From positions 2,418,001 through 2,482,000 of the forward strand of contig NZ_CP059570.1 of the NCBI RefSeq assembly GCF_014055005.1: DNA of 64,000 nt. Reading direction: 5' to 3'. The notes under the pieces were generated by a model. That model saw only the letters and a program-made list of their open reading frames with translations, searched no databases and was not told the DNA's origin. This document shows, piece after piece, positions 35,953 to 44,901 of this stretch; position 1 is the first letter of the stretch, and each line of letters starts with the position of its first letter. Both the position numbers and the translations under genes were made by a program. The stretch comes from Neisseria dentiae (lineage in GTDB: Bacteria > Pseudomonadota > Gammaproteobacteria > Burkholderiales > Neisseriaceae).

Positions 35953-37122
35953 TCAGTTCAAACCCAAAGTACCGCGCAGTTGCGCCAAATCTTCGGCCAA
36001 GGCGTTAATCGGGGCTTGCAGGGTTTTGCGGTCGGCTTCGCTGAGTTTGTCGTAGGTTTCAAAGCCGTTTGCGGTTTTGTATTTCGCCAGAATTTCATTA
36101 ATCTGCTTGAAATTGGCATCGGTTTTATCGAGCAGCGCCTGATTTTTCTCGGCAATCATCGGGCGGAACAGCTCGACGATTTTCTGCGAGCCGTCAACAT
36201 TGGCCTGGAAGTCGCTCAAATCGGTGTGGCTGTAACGGTCTTCTTCGCCGCTGATTTTGGTGGCGGCCACTTCTTCCATCAGCACGGCGGCACCGCCCAC
36301 AACCTTGCTCGGCGGGAAGGTGAGCGCGTCGATTTCGGCTTGCAGTTTTTTCACGTCGGCTTCGAGTTTGCCGGCTGTTTCTTTCACGCCGTCGGTGGAT
36401 TTTTCAACCCACAAGGCGTGTTCGATGCGGTGGAAGCCGGTGAATTCCGGGTCTTTCGGGCCTTGTTTGTAGTCGTCTTCACGCGCATCGATGGCGGGGT
36501 CGAGTTCGTTGAACAGTTCGGCAATCGGCTCTATGCGTTCGTAGTGGGTGCGGGTGTCGGCAAACAGCGATTTGGCTTTTTCCACTTCGCCCGCTTTGAC
36601 GGCGGCAACGAAAGCGGTGGTTTTGGCAACCAACTCTTTGGCTTCGGCCTGAACATAGGTTTTATAGTCGGCCAACGGCTGGGCGAGTTTGGTCAAATCG
36701 GCTTCGCCGCCCGCCTGCTTGAAGCCGCTGTCGGTTACGGTGAGCTTGCCGCGCGGGTTGTTTAAGAGGCCGCAGGTCATGGCATATTCGCCGGGCAAGA
36801 GGGTAACGGTCATTTTATCGCCGAGGCCGGGGGCGATGTTTTCACGTTCGTCCACCACCATCACGCCTTTCAGAATTTCCCATTCTAGCTTGCGGCCGCT
36901 GTTGTTTTTGATGTTGAACACCACTTTGCCGCTGGGCACGCTCAATTCCATCGGTTCGCAGGCGGCATCGTTCACGGCCACGTTGACCGAGCCGTCGGCA
37001 TTGACGGCGGGCGCGGCCGATGTGCCGGACGCAGCGGCGGTTTGCTCGGCTTCGGGCGGCTGGCAGCCTGCCAAAGCGAACGCCAACAACACGGACAAAG
37101 CAAGAATGTTTTTTTGTTTCAT
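35953..37122 (-). CDS. efeO: EfeO: periplasmic iron-binding protein of EfeUOB
   Basis: 389 residues. Start at 37122 (MKQKNILALSV) with GAAAAGAGG upstream. Signal peptide with a lipobox-like LAGC (about residue 17-20), then an N-terminal cupredoxin-like domain (VPSGKVVFNIKNNSG, MTCGLLNNPRG), then the M75-like helical domain with GFHRIEHALW (HxxEH metal site). Both domains are typical of full-length EfeO. Gap of 41 bp to efeU. Binds iron or copper in the periplasm and passes iron to EfeU. Confidence 0.92.
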   Translation of the reverse strand: MKQKNILALSVLLAFALAGCQPPEAEQTAAASGTSAAPAVNADGSVNVAVNDAACEPMELSVPSGKVVFNIKNNSGRKLEWEILKGVMVVDERENIAPGLGDKMTVTLLPGEYAMTCGLLNNPRGKLTVTDSGFKQAGGEADLTKLAQPLADYKTYVQAEAKELVAKTTAFVAAVKAGEVEKAKSLFADTRTHYERIEPIAELFNELDPAIDAREDDYKQGPKDPEFTGFHRIEHALWVEKSTDGVKETAGKLEADVKKLQAEIDALTFPPSKVVGGAAVLMEEVAATKISGEEDRYSHTDLSDFQANVDGSQKIVELFRPMIAEKNQALLDKTDANFKQINEILAKYKTANGFETYDKLSEADRKTLQAPINALAEDLAQLRGTLGLN

Positions 37123-37163
37123 ATCGATACCTCTTTTCTGTTGAAAGAAATTATTTTGATTCG

Positions 37164-37958
37164 CTATTGGGAAACCGCCGGTTTGCCGTCGCGCAGAAAC
37201 CAATACATCACGGGAACCAGATACAGCAGCCACACCAGCACTTCGCCCTGCGTGGGGTGGTCGGTGTAGCCGAAAAAGCCGCCGAGCAGCACACCCAGCG
37301 GGCTGTCTTCATGCAGGATATGGGAAATGTCGAACACAATGGTTTGCAGGCGGTTCCACACGCCCGCTTCGTGCAGCGCGCGCAGCGAACCGGCCAGAAG
37401 CCCTGCGGCCACTACAATCAGAAACGCGCCGGTGATGCGGAAAAACTTGGCCAGGTTCAAGCGCATACCGCCGCGGTAAACCAGCGCGCCGACGGCAACG
37501 GCCGCCAGCAAACCCGCCACCGCGCCGGCGGGCATACGCCACGAGGGGCTTTGCTGGAACACGGCGAGCAGAAAAAACACGCTCTCCAAACCTTCGCGCG
37601 CCACCGCCAAAAACGCCATGCCCACCAGCGCCCAGCCGCTGCCGCCTTTGTTTAGGGCCGTCTGAACCGAATCTTCAAGCTGCCGCTTCATCGAACGGGC
37701 GGCTTTTTTCATCCACAGCACCATATAGGTGAGCATGGCCACCGCCACCAAGCCGATAACGCCCACCACCAATTCCTGCTGCTTTTGCGGAATCTCGCCG
37801 GTGGCGGTGTGGATGGCCAACCCCAGGCCCAAGCACATCAGGGCTGCCGCAACCACACCGAGCCACACTTTCGGCATCAGGCGGCCGTTGCCCGACTGGT
37901 GCAGGAAACCCGCCACAATGCCCACAATCAGCGCGGCTTCGATGCCTTCGCGCAACAT
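37164..37958 (-). CDS. efeU: EfeU: FTR1-family iron permease, start frameshifted
   Basis: 264 residues from the internal ATG at 37958; seven membrane helices expected. Iron motif REGIEA at residues 3-8 and a second REGLE in AVAREGLESVFF are both present. The normal N-terminal helix is out of frame: ATG at 37986 reads ATG TTA AGC CTA, but with one A removed (37980/37981) it reads MLAYIAFLIMLREGIEA, the usual EfeU start. So a 1-nt insertion, or a sequencing error, breaks codon 3. Translation from 37958 would lack about nine residues of helix 1. No firm Fur box was found in the AT-rich upstream region (37987-38079). Confidence 0.85.
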   Translation of the reverse strand: MLREGIEAALIVGIVAGFLHQSGNGRLMPKVWLGVVAAALMCLGLGLAIHTATGEIPQKQQELVVGVIGLVAVAMLTYMVLWMKKAARSMKRQLEDSVQTALNKGGSGWALVGMAFLAVAREGLESVFFLLAVFQQSPSWRMPAGAVAGLLAAVAVGALVYRGGMRLNLAKFFRITGAFLIVVAAGLLAGSLRALHEAGVWNRLQTIVFDISHILHEDSPLGVLLGGFFGYTDHPTQGEVLVWLLYLVPVMYWFLRDGKPAVSQ

Positions 37959-38082
37959 AATCAGAAAAGCGATATAGGCTTAACATATTCTTGCCGGTAG
38001 ATGGTTGAGTTATATTCCTGTTTTAATATTAATGCAAATAGTTTTTATTTTCTAAAATTTGTTGAATAATTAAAAAGATTAA

Positions 38083-38111
38083 AGGCCGTCTGAAACTATT
38101 TCAGACGGCCT
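38083..38111. terminator. DUS hairpin upstream of efeU
   Basis: AGGCCGTCTGAAA / TTTCAGACGGCCT, extended by AAAGATTAA/TTAATCTT outside, after the small gene at 38180 on the minus strand. Confidence 0.65.
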
Positions 38112-38179
38112 TTAATCTTCAGATTGGTGGTTTGTGTTATTTGGATTCGGGCCGAAACCGGCCTGAAAACGGGGGTGAT

Positions 38180-38473
38180 TCAGCGTTTTTTTTGATTGGT
38201 GTTTTTGCTGCCTTTGGGCTTTTTATCGGCGGCGGCCAGGCGGGCGGCAACGAATTCGACCATTAAGTCTTTCTTTTCCCAAAAAAACGTTTGCATTTTT
38301 TCGAGCGGGTAGATTTTGCGCACCATGGCGGGCAGGCCGTTGTGGATAATCGCGGCTACGTTGCGGTTGAGCGCTTCATTGTCCATCGCGGTTTTCAAAT
38401 CGGTGTTTTGGCCGTCGAGATAGGCTTGCAGCTCTTTTTTCACGCCACCGTGGATTTCGAATTGTTTGATCAT
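38180..38473 (-). CDS. Conserved small protein of unknown function
   Basis: 97 residues from MIKQFEIHGG (start 38473; GAAAGGAAAACCC upstream). No signal peptide or membrane helix. Central LNRNVAAIIHNGLPAMVRKI and a lysine-rich C-terminal tail are visible. I do not recognise the family. It contains a perfect TGTGGATAA (DnaA box) at 38341-38349, probably chance within a coding sequence. Confidence 0.65.
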   Translation of the reverse strand: MIKQFEIHGGVKKELQAYLDGQNTDLKTAMDNEALNRNVAAIIHNGLPAMVRKIYPLEKMQTFFWEKKDLMVEFVAARLAAADKKPKGSKNTNQKKR

Positions 38474-38600
38474 TTGGGTTTTCCTTTCCGTAAAATGCGG
38501 CGCCATTTTAGCAAAAATAATGGCTTTTTAAACAAATCTTAACTATTTGGCCGGTTTTTAGGGCTACAATATGTCGGTTATTTTCCAAAGGCCGTCTGAA

Positions 38601-39023
38601 ATGTATTTGTGGTTCAAACTGCTGCATGTGTTTTTCATTATTTCGTGGTTTGCCGGGCTGTTTTACCTGCCGCGCATTTATGTGAACCTCGCCCAAGTCG
38701 AGGCGGGCAACCGCGGCGAATACTTGCGCCTGTTGGGCATGGCCGAGCGTTTGTTTAAGTTTATGACGCCGCTGGGCATCGGTGCGGTGCTGACAGGCTT
38801 TGTGATTCCGTTTGTTACCGGCTGGTGGGGCATGGGTTGGGTGCACACCAAAGTAACGCTGGGCGTGGTGCTGTTGGGCTATCATTTTTATTGCTACCGC
38901 CTGCTGCTTGATTTTCAAGACAACCGCAACCGCTATTCGCACAAATGGTTCCGCGTGTTTAACGAAATCCCTGTAGTGATTATGGTTGCCGCGCTGTATT
39001 TGGTGGTGTTCAAACCGTTTTAA
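38601..39023 (+). CDS. hemJ: Protoporphyrinogen oxidase HemJ
   Basis: 140 residues from ATG 38601 (MYLWFKLLHV), four membrane helices. Conserved His in LLHVFFIISWFAGLFYLPRI and the C-terminal RVFNEIPVVIMVAALYLVV pattern of HemJ. Oxidises protoporphyrinogen IX for heme synthesis in the inner membrane. A DUS lies immediately before the start, so the frame to 38571 is not used. Confidence 0.85.
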   Translation: MYLWFKLLHVFFIISWFAGLFYLPRIYVNLAQVEAGNRGEYLRLLGMAERLFKFMTPLGIGAVLTGFVIPFVTGWWGMGWVHTKVTLGVVLLGYHFYCYRLLLDFQDNRNRYSHKWFRVFNEIPVVIMVAALYLVVFKPF

Positions 39024-39045
39024 CCGTTGAGGCCGTCTGAAAAAC

Positions 39046-39519
39046 ATGACTATCGAAATCGAACGCCGTTTCCTTTTAAAAAACAACAATTGGCGCGCGC
39101 TGGCGGGCGAGCCGGAAACCATGCGGCAGGGTTATCTGAGCGTGGAAAAAGAGCGCACCATACGCGTGCGCATCATCGGCAACCGTGCGTGGCTCACGCT
39201 CAAAGGCTATATTTCGGATGTTGCCCGCAGCGAGTTCGAATATGAAATCCCGCTGCCGCACGCCGAAACGATGATGCAGACCATGTGTCCGTTTAAGCTC
39301 GAAAAGCGGCGTTATAAAATCGACTATCGGGGTTTTGTGTTTGAAATCGACGAATATTTCGGCGAAAACGCGCCGTTAATCGTGGCGGAGCTGGAATTGC
39401 CGAACGAAGATGCGGCGTTTGCCAAGCCGGAATGGTTGGGCGAGGAAATCACTTCTGACGGCAAGTTTACCAATGCTTATCTGAGCAAACATCCGTATTC
39501 GGAGTGGGGCGGGCGTTAG
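39046..39519 (+). CDS. CYTH-domain protein (triphosphatase/adenylate cyclase class IV family)
   Basis: 157 residues. Starts with TIEIERRFL, the ExExK-like signature, followed by basic strands (RTIRVRIIG, AWLTLKGY) and acidic FEIDEYFGE that line the triphosphate tunnel. Family members hydrolyse inorganic triphosphate or thiamine triphosphate; the exact substrate cannot be told. Follows hemJ by 22 bp, with a DUS in the gap, and is likely co-transcribed. Confidence 0.82.
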   Translation: MTIEIERRFLLKNNNWRALAGEPETMRQGYLSVEKERTIRVRIIGNRAWLTLKGYISDVARSEFEYEIPLPHAETMMQTMCPFKLEKRRYKIDYRGFVFEIDEYFGENAPLIVAELELPNEDAAFAKPEWLGEEITSDGKFTNAYLSKHPYSEWGGR

Positions 39520-39538
39520 GGTTTGCCGCAAAAAACAA

Positions 39539-39567
39539 AGGCCGTCTGAAAACTTTTCAGACGGCCT
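39539..39567. terminator. DUS hairpin
   Basis: AGGCCGTCTGAAAA / TTTTCAGACGGCCT, between the CYTH gene and the convergent secreted protein gene. Confidence 0.65.
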
Positions 39568-39586
39568 CGGTTTAATGCGGCGCGTA

Positions 39587-39931
39587 TTACGGTTGGGCGG
39601 CAGCGGGGTCTTGCGGCAGCGGTGCTACCGGCGTGCCTTCGGCAGGCGCGGCGGCGGGGGCGGGTTCGCCGGCCGGTGCGGCCATCGGATCAACGGGAGC
39701 GGGTGCCGGCGCAGCGGGGGCGGCCGGTGCGGGGGTTACGCTGTCGGCCACATAAACAAATTTCGTGCGGTCGTCTTTTTTGGCAGACAATTTCACGCCT
39801 TGGTATTGCACTTCCTGCAAGCCGGGGAACGCGCCCTGCTCGCCGCCGGTTTGCGGCATATTTTCGGCAGAGGCAAAAGAAGCGGCGGCAGCGGCCAGAG
39901 CGGCGAAAGTTAAAGCGGTTTTTTTCATCAT
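39587..39931 (-). CDS. Small secreted Pro/Ala-rich protein
   Basis: 114 residues with a clear signal peptide (cleavage near FASA, residue 22). A short middle segment (GVKLSAKKDDRTKFVYVADS) is followed by a 50-residue tail rich in proline and alanine. No family recognised. Predicted periplasmic or outer-membrane associated. Confidence 0.65.
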   Translation of the reverse strand: MMKKTALTFAALAAAAASFASAENMPQTGGEQGAFPGLQEVQYQGVKLSAKKDDRTKFVYVADSVTPAPAAPAAPAPAPVDPMAAPAGEPAPAAAPAEGTPVAPLPQDPAAAQP

Positions 39932-40213
39932 TCATCCTTTCGGTTCGGTTTATCTGTTCATAAGCTGTAGTTTGACGGCGGGCCAGTGCGAGAGTTTTTC
40001 GGCATACGGTTAAGGGCGGGTTAATAAATAACAGATTAACGAAATAAAACCGCTGTTTTGAGAAATTGTGTAAAAATATGACGTTAAATGCGGGAATGTG
40101 TGAATAAACCCCGGGGCCGTCTGAAAACCGTGTTTTGCCCTGCCCGTTTTTTGAACCGGATATACCACGCCCGCCGTATAATCCGCCCTCCAACCCATGC
40201 GAAAGCCTTCAGA

Positions 40214-41551
40214 ATGACCACCCAATCCGACAAATTCAACGCGCTCTTTTTCTCGGTATTTTTTCTGTTTGCCGGTTTCGGCCTGTTTCTCAACTCGGCG
40301 GGTGTGGAGCTTTCGCAAATGGGTGTGAACAACACCGCCATCGGCGTGTTGAATGCCGCTTTCTTCGTGGGCGCGGCGTTAAGCGCGGTGGCCGCGCACC
40401 GCGTGGTGTCGGGCGTGGGGCATATCCGCAGCTTCAGCGTGTTTGGCGCGGTGTTTGCCATTGCGGCGCTGGGGCATTTGATGACCGACAATCTGTGGGT
40501 GTGGGGCGCGCTGCGGGTGGTGCTGGGTTTCTGCTATTACAGCCTGCTGATGATTGTGGAAAGCTGGTTTGCCGAGCGCAGCACCGCGGCGGCGCGGGCG
40601 AAGGTGCTGGCTTTGTATAACGTGGTGTATTACATCTCGTTCACCGCCGGTATCGCGCTGTTGAGCTTCAAACTTTCCAGCAACGAAATCTTCACGGTTT
40701 CGGCGATGATGGTGATGGCGGCCATGCTGCCGGTGGCACTCACGCGGCTGCATGCGCCCGAGCTGCCGCCGCGCCAGCGCATCAGCCTGCCGCGCCTGTT
40801 TGCTATCGCGCCGTTGGCGCTGGTGGGCAGTTTTACGGCGGGTTTGCTGATGAACGGTTTTTTCACGATGGCATCGGTGTTTCTGCTCAAGCAGGGTTTT
40901 GACGTGCGGCAGATTTCGTTTTACCTGATGACGGCGATGGTGATGGGTTTCGCCGCGCAGCTGCCGGTGGCGAAACTTTCCGATCGCTACGGCCGCCGCG
41001 CCGCCATTTTGGCCTGTTCGCTGGTGTCGGCCGCAGGTGCGGCGGCGGGCATCGGGCTGATGCTGGCGGGCATCACTGCCGCATGGGTGCAGTATGCGGT
41101 GGCGTTTATGTTCGGCATCGGCCTGTTTACGCTTTATGCTTTGAGCGTGGCGCGCGCCAACGACCAGCTGCCCAACGAAATGAGCACGGTTGAAGTGAGC
41201 CGCAGCCTGCTGTTCAGCTACGGCATGGGTTCGATGCTGGCGCCGATATTGCTGGGTTTGGTGATGGACCAGGCCGAACGCTATGGTTTTTATGCTTATT
41301 TTGTTGTGTTTGCCGCGCTGCTGGCTGTGTTTGCAAAACAGCAGCAGGCGGTGCCGGAAGACAAACGCAGTATGCACGTGAACATGCCAGCCGCCGCCGG
41401 TCCCGTGATTGCCGACCTCGACCCGCGCAACGACAGCGGTGTACTCAAGCCGTTCGACGAGGCCGAAGCGCAAGCCTATGCCGAAGAGCTGGCGCGCGAA
41501 GCACAGGCGGATGCGCCGCAGCAGCAGGATACGCAGAATCCGGCCGGTTAG
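40214..41551 (+). CDS. Major facilitator superfamily transporter
   Basis: 445 residues, 12 predicted membrane helices, from ATG 40214 (MTTQSDKFNALFF). The loop 2-3 segment is GVGHIRSF and the loop 8-9 repeat is KLSDRYGRRAAI, the classical MFS motif. Long soluble tail (about 390-445) rich in Ala, Glu and Gln. Resembles YcaD-type transporters; substrate unknown. The frame extends 42 codons upstream across a DUS without support. Confidence 0.82.
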   Translation: MTTQSDKFNALFFSVFFLFAGFGLFLNSAGVELSQMGVNNTAIGVLNAAFFVGAALSAVAAHRVVSGVGHIRSFSVFGAVFAIAALGHLMTDNLWVWGALRVVLGFCYYSLLMIVESWFAERSTAAARAKVLALYNVVYYISFTAGIALLSFKLSSNEIFTVSAMMVMAAMLPVALTRLHAPELPPRQRISLPRLFAIAPLALVGSFTAGLLMNGFFTMASVFLLKQGFDVRQISFYLMTAMVMGFAAQLPVAKLSDRYGRRAAILACSLVSAAGAAAGIGLMLAGITAAWVQYAVAFMFGIGLFTLYALSVARANDQLPNEMSTVEVSRSLLFSYGMGSMLAPILLGLVMDQAERYGFYAYFVVFAALLAVFAKQQQAVPEDKRSMHVNMPAAAGPVIADLDPRNDSGVLKPFDEAEAQAYAEELAREAQADAPQQQDTQNPAG

Positions 41552-41641
41552 CTTGGGGTTTAAGGCCGTCTGAAATATCCGGCCGCCGTCATACCCGAGC
41601 CAAGCCCGGATACGGGGCAGAAGTTTAAAATACCGATATGG

Positions 41642-41695
41642 CTTGCAAAGCTTGAGGCCGTCTGAAAGTTTTCAGACGGCCTCAAGCTTTGCAAA
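41642..41695. terminator. Extended DUS hairpin with long arms
   Basis: DUS arms are extended outward by GCTTGAGGCC / GGCCTCAAGC and further TTGCAAA/TTTGCAA, giving arms of about 25 bp with a 2-nt loop. It lies between the convergent MFS and FKBP genes. Confidence 0.7.
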
Positions 41696-41724
41696 GGTTA
41701 CGGTTTGTTTGAACCGCACGCCGG

Positions 41725-42051
41725 TTATTCGTAAACCTTCAGCAGTTCCACTTCAAACACCAAAGTGGCGTTGGGCGGAATCACGCCGCCGGCGCCGCGC
41801 GCGCCGTAGCCCATTTCGGGCGGAATGGTCAGCTTGCGTTTGCCGCCTTCTTTCGTGCCGCCGAAACCTTCGTCCCAGCCGGCAATCACTTGGCCCACGC
41901 CCAGCGTGATGGTGAGCGGTTGGCGGCGGTCGAGGCTGGAATCGAATTTGGTGCCGTCTTCCAGCCAGCCGGTGTAGTGCACGGTGATTTCTTTGCCTTT
42001 CACGGCTTCTTTGCCGTGGCCGGTTTCGATATCTTCAATAATCAGGCTCAT
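41725..42051 (-). CDS. FKBP-type peptidyl-prolyl cis-trans isomerase
   Basis: 108 residues, a single cytoplasmic FKBP domain without signal peptide: VHYTGWLEDGTKFDSS, VIAGWDEG, KLTIPPEMGYGARG and IPPNATLVFEVELLKV, which hold most of the FK506-site residues. Speeds proline isomerisation during folding. Length matches the meningococcal small FKBP. Confidence 0.92.
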   Translation of the reverse strand: MSLIIEDIETGHGKEAVKGKEITVHYTGWLEDGTKFDSSLDRRQPLTITLGVGQVIAGWDEGFGGTKEGGKRKLTIPPEMGYGARGAGGVIPPNATLVFEVELLKVYE

Positions 42052-42105
42052 GGTTGTGCTTTCTATAATCGGATTGGGGCGGCAAGCATAACATAAAAAC
42101 GGGTG

Positions 42106-42333
42106 TCAGTTGCCCACGCATTGGTGCAGCGGAAAGCGGCTTTTGCCGGCGCGCAGGTTTTTCTTTTTTTCGTAGCGGTTCCACGCTTTTTCGTGAAAAT
42201 AAAACACAAACGTGTTGGCCAGCGGCTCGATTAACGCCACCGCGCCCGAAATGCCGATGCTGCCGGTTAAGGCGTAGGCTACGCCGAATGCCACGCCGAA
42301 GTGTAGAATGGCGAAAGTGATGGTTTTCAACAT
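42106..42333 (-). CDS. DUF2061 membrane protein
   Basis: 75 residues with two membrane helices (FAILHFGVAFGVAYALTG, SGAVALIEPLANTFVFYFHE) and the HEKAWNR motif of DUF2061. Function unknown. Same strand as the FKBP gene, 54 bp upstream of it. Confidence 0.8.
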   Translation of the reverse strand: MLKTITFAILHFGVAFGVAYALTGSIGISGAVALIEPLANTFVFYFHEKAWNRYEKKKNLRAGKSRFPLHQCVGN

Positions 42334-42484
42334 GGTGGGTTCCTTTAAGAGCCTAATAAGAGGCCGTCTGAAATGATATTGATTAGCATCATAGCGGGGC
42401 GGCGGCGGTTAAGAAATTTGATTCTGCCAATATTTAATTAGCTAAATTTAATCAGATTAAAATATTCAATAGCAAAGGATAATT

Positions 42485-43435
42485 ATGGAAACATTGAAAG
42501 TTGTTGCGCTCGACCGCGACACACTGGCGGACAAGCCGTTTGGCTTTGATTTCAAACACGAATTGGCCGAATACGGCAACACCGAGCCGCAAAATACGGC
42601 AAAACGCCTTCAAGGCGCGCAGGTTGTGATTACCAACAAAGTGGTGATTGATGCCGGGCACATCGCCGCCAACCCGCAATTGAAACTGATTGCGGTGGCG
42701 GCCACAGGCGTAAACAACGTTGATGTGGCGGCGGCCAAAGCAGCGGGCGTGGCGGTGTGCAATATCCGTGCCTACGGCAACGATTCGGTGGCCGAACACG
42801 CATTTATGCTGATGATTGCCCTGATGCGCAACCTGCCCGCCTATCAGCGCGATATTGCCGCCGGCGTGTGGGAGCAGTCGCCGTTTTTCTGCCATTTCGG
42901 CGCGCCCATGCGCGATTTGAACGGCAAAACGCTGGTGATTTTCGGACGCGGCGGCATCGGCGTCACGCTGGCCGATTATGCCCGCGCATTCGGTATGGAA
43001 GTGTTGTTCGGCGAACACAAACACGCTAACGGCGTGCGCGAAGGATATGTGGCGTTTGACGAAGCCATCCGCCGTGCCGACGTTATTTCGCTGCACTGCC
43101 CGCTCACGGAGCAAACCGCAGGCATGATAGGCGAAGCCGAGCTGCAACAGATGAAGCCCGGCGCGGTTTTGGTGAACTGCGCGCGCGGCGGCTTGGTGGA
43201 CGAACACGCGTTGATGGCTGCGTTGAAATACGGCACGCTGGGCGGGGCGGGCTTCGACGTGCTCACCGAAGAGCCGCCGCGCAACGGCAACCCGCTGCTC
43301 AAAGCGCGCCTGCCCAACCTGATTGTTACGCCGCATATGGCTTGGGGCAGCACCGAAGCCCGCCACCGCCTGTTTGATATGTTGGTGGAAAACATCAACC
43401 GTTTTGCAGCGGGCAGGCCGCAGAATCTAGTTTGA
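42485..43435 (+). CDS. D-2-hydroxyacid dehydrogenase (glycerate dehydrogenase-like)
   Basis: 316 residues. NAD-binding GRGGIGVTLADYA, catalytic Arg in NCARGGLVDEHAL, Glu in the DVLTEEPP region and His in TPHMAW. Related to HprA/hydroxypyruvate reductase and PdxB-like enzymes; exact substrate not determined. ATG follows AAAGGATAATT. Monocistronic. Confidence 0.88.
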   Translation: METLKVVALDRDTLADKPFGFDFKHELAEYGNTEPQNTAKRLQGAQVVITNKVVIDAGHIAANPQLKLIAVAATGVNNVDVAAAKAAGVAVCNIRAYGNDSVAEHAFMLMIALMRNLPAYQRDIAAGVWEQSPFFCHFGAPMRDLNGKTLVIFGRGGIGVTLADYARAFGMEVLFGEHKHANGVREGYVAFDEAIRRADVISLHCPLTEQTAGMIGEAELQQMKPGAVLVNCARGGLVDEHALMAALKYGTLGGAGFDVLTEEPPRNGNPLLKARLPNLIVTPHMAWGSTEARHRLFDMLVENINRFAAGRPQNLV

Positions 43436-43702
43436 ACGCTGCTGTTCGGCTATTATCCCGTCATGCCCGGATCAAGCCCGAGTATGACGGCAAATAAGTG
43501 TTTGCAGGGCATCAAAACAGTTTTGCAAAGCATCAGGCCGTCTGAAAAACATAAAATCCATACGGCCGGCCGCCAAATAATCAGATTTGAAATAAACAAT
43601 TTGTTTATTGTCATAGACAGAATAAAATATACCGTTTATCATTATTTGAAACCGCTTATATTCATTTTTGATTATTTGACAACGATAATAAAGGGAGATA
43701 CC

Positions 43703-44590
43703 GTGGCCGGTTCATATTCACTCTACCGCTGCGCCATTTTAGCCACTTCCAGCAGCATGCTCGACAGCATACTCGACCGCAACAGCCCGATCCATATGCT
43801 GCGCCTGACCGTACAGATAGGCGGGCAAACTTATGCCGAAGGCTTGGACTTGAAAGCCGAAGCGTTTTACGATCGGATGCGCGCCTACCCCGAAGAAAAA
43901 ATCGCCACTTCGCCGCCCGATATGCAAAGCCTGCTCGATACTTTCCAATATCTGAAATCGCAGGGTTATGAAGAAGCCATTGTTACCACCATCAGCGGCA
44001 AACTAAGCGAAAGCGCCGCCGTTATCCGCCGGGCGGCAGAAGTAATGGAAGGCACGCTGAAGATTCATGTGGTCGACACCGGCACCACTTGTATGCCCGA
44101 AGGCTTCTTCGCCCTTGAAGCCGTGCGCCTGCTCAAAGCGGGAAAAACGGCCGAAGAAGTGGTGGATTATCTCGAAAGGCTGAAACCGCGCTGTGAAATC
44201 CTGTTCGGTGTGCATTCGCTGACACAACTCATCAAAACCGGCGGCCTGCTGCGTATGGGCGCGGCGTTTAACGATTGGCTGGGTTTGAAAACCGTTTTGC
44301 GTTTCAACCACAAAGGCACGTCGCATCTGGCCAGCGTGCAGGACGACGAACAATTGATAGAGCGCCTGATTGAAGCCATTATCGTGATGACGGTCGACAA
44401 AAACCCCGCACATCTGGTGATGTCGGGCGGCTACTGCGGCGATTACCAACTCTATCAGCGTTTCGCCCGCAAGCTGCACGCCAAAACCGGCCTGCATTTG
44501 GAACACGGCATACCCGTTTCGCCCGTGGTCGGCGCTTATTTGGGCCTAAACGCCGTGGGTGTGGGCATTGTGGAGCGTTTGCCGGAATAA
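43703..44590 (+). CDS. DegV family fatty acid-binding protein
   Basis: 295 residues. GTG 43703 is chosen because AAGGGAGATACC precedes it and the protein starts (V)AGSYSLYRCAILATSSSMLD; the open frame continues 80 codons upstream through AT-rich intergenic DNA. The DegV fold is indicated by the TSPPDMQSLL segment, TTISGKLSESAAV, DTGTTCMPEGF and the HSLTQLIKTGGLLRMGAAF motif. Related FakB proteins deliver fatty acids to a kinase; no kinase gene is nearby. Confidence 0.82.
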   Translation: MAGSYSLYRCAILATSSSMLDSILDRNSPIHMLRLTVQIGGQTYAEGLDLKAEAFYDRMRAYPEEKIATSPPDMQSLLDTFQYLKSQGYEEAIVTTISGKLSESAAVIRRAAEVMEGTLKIHVVDTGTTCMPEGFFALEAVRLLKAGKTAEEVVDYLERLKPRCEILFGVHSLTQLIKTGGLLRMGAAFNDWLGLKTVLRFNHKGTSHLASVQDDEQLIERLIEAIIVMTVDKNPAHLVMSGGYCGDYQLYQRFARKLHAKTGLHLEHGIPVSPVVGAYLGLNAVGVGIVERLPE

Positions 44591-44656
44591 ATGGGAAAAC
44601 GGCGGTAAGCCAGGGTGTCGTGAGGGTTTAAGTTATTTTGCAGTAAGGGCTTTATC

Positions 44657-44705
44657 AAATATTTCAGGCCGTCTGAATATTTTTCAGACGGCCTGAAATA
44701 TTTGT
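44657..44705. terminator. Extended DUS hairpin, and the rest of 44591-44901
   Basis: CAAATATTTCAGGCCGTCTGAA and its complement form arms of about 22 bp. The 311-bp gene-free region also holds a palindrome at 44755-44784 (ATACTCGGATCAAGCCCGAGTAT core), a related half-copy near 44848 and single DUS copies. No gene seen. Confidence 0.65.
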
Positions 44706-44901
44706 AAAAATTATGCCTAAGCCATACGAACCAACTGAATAAAAAGTACACATGTCATACTCGGATCAAGCCCGAGTATGACGACGGTTGGGTATTTCAG
44801 ACGGCCTCAAGATGGTTTCGCAAAGGTATCAAGGAATAAAAATACCCTAAGCCCGAGTATGACGAAAAGGTTGCCAAACAAATGGTTTTGCCTTGTGCGG
44901 T

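Noticed and set aside
37987..38079. Fur box upstream of efeU
   Set aside because: AT-rich sequence resembles a Fur site only weakly; no 19-bp match good enough to call.
38341..38349. Perfect DnaA box inside the small gene at 38180
   Set aside because: Single and within coding sequence; one or two such 9-mers are expected by chance in 64 kb.
41374..41395. Third parS candidate (GCACGTGAAC)
   Set aside because: Contains CACGTG but lacks the flanking TTC/GAAA; within the MFS coding sequence.
40379..41473. 364-codon frame antisense to the MFS gene
   Set aside because: His/Gln/Arg-rich shadow frame without domains.
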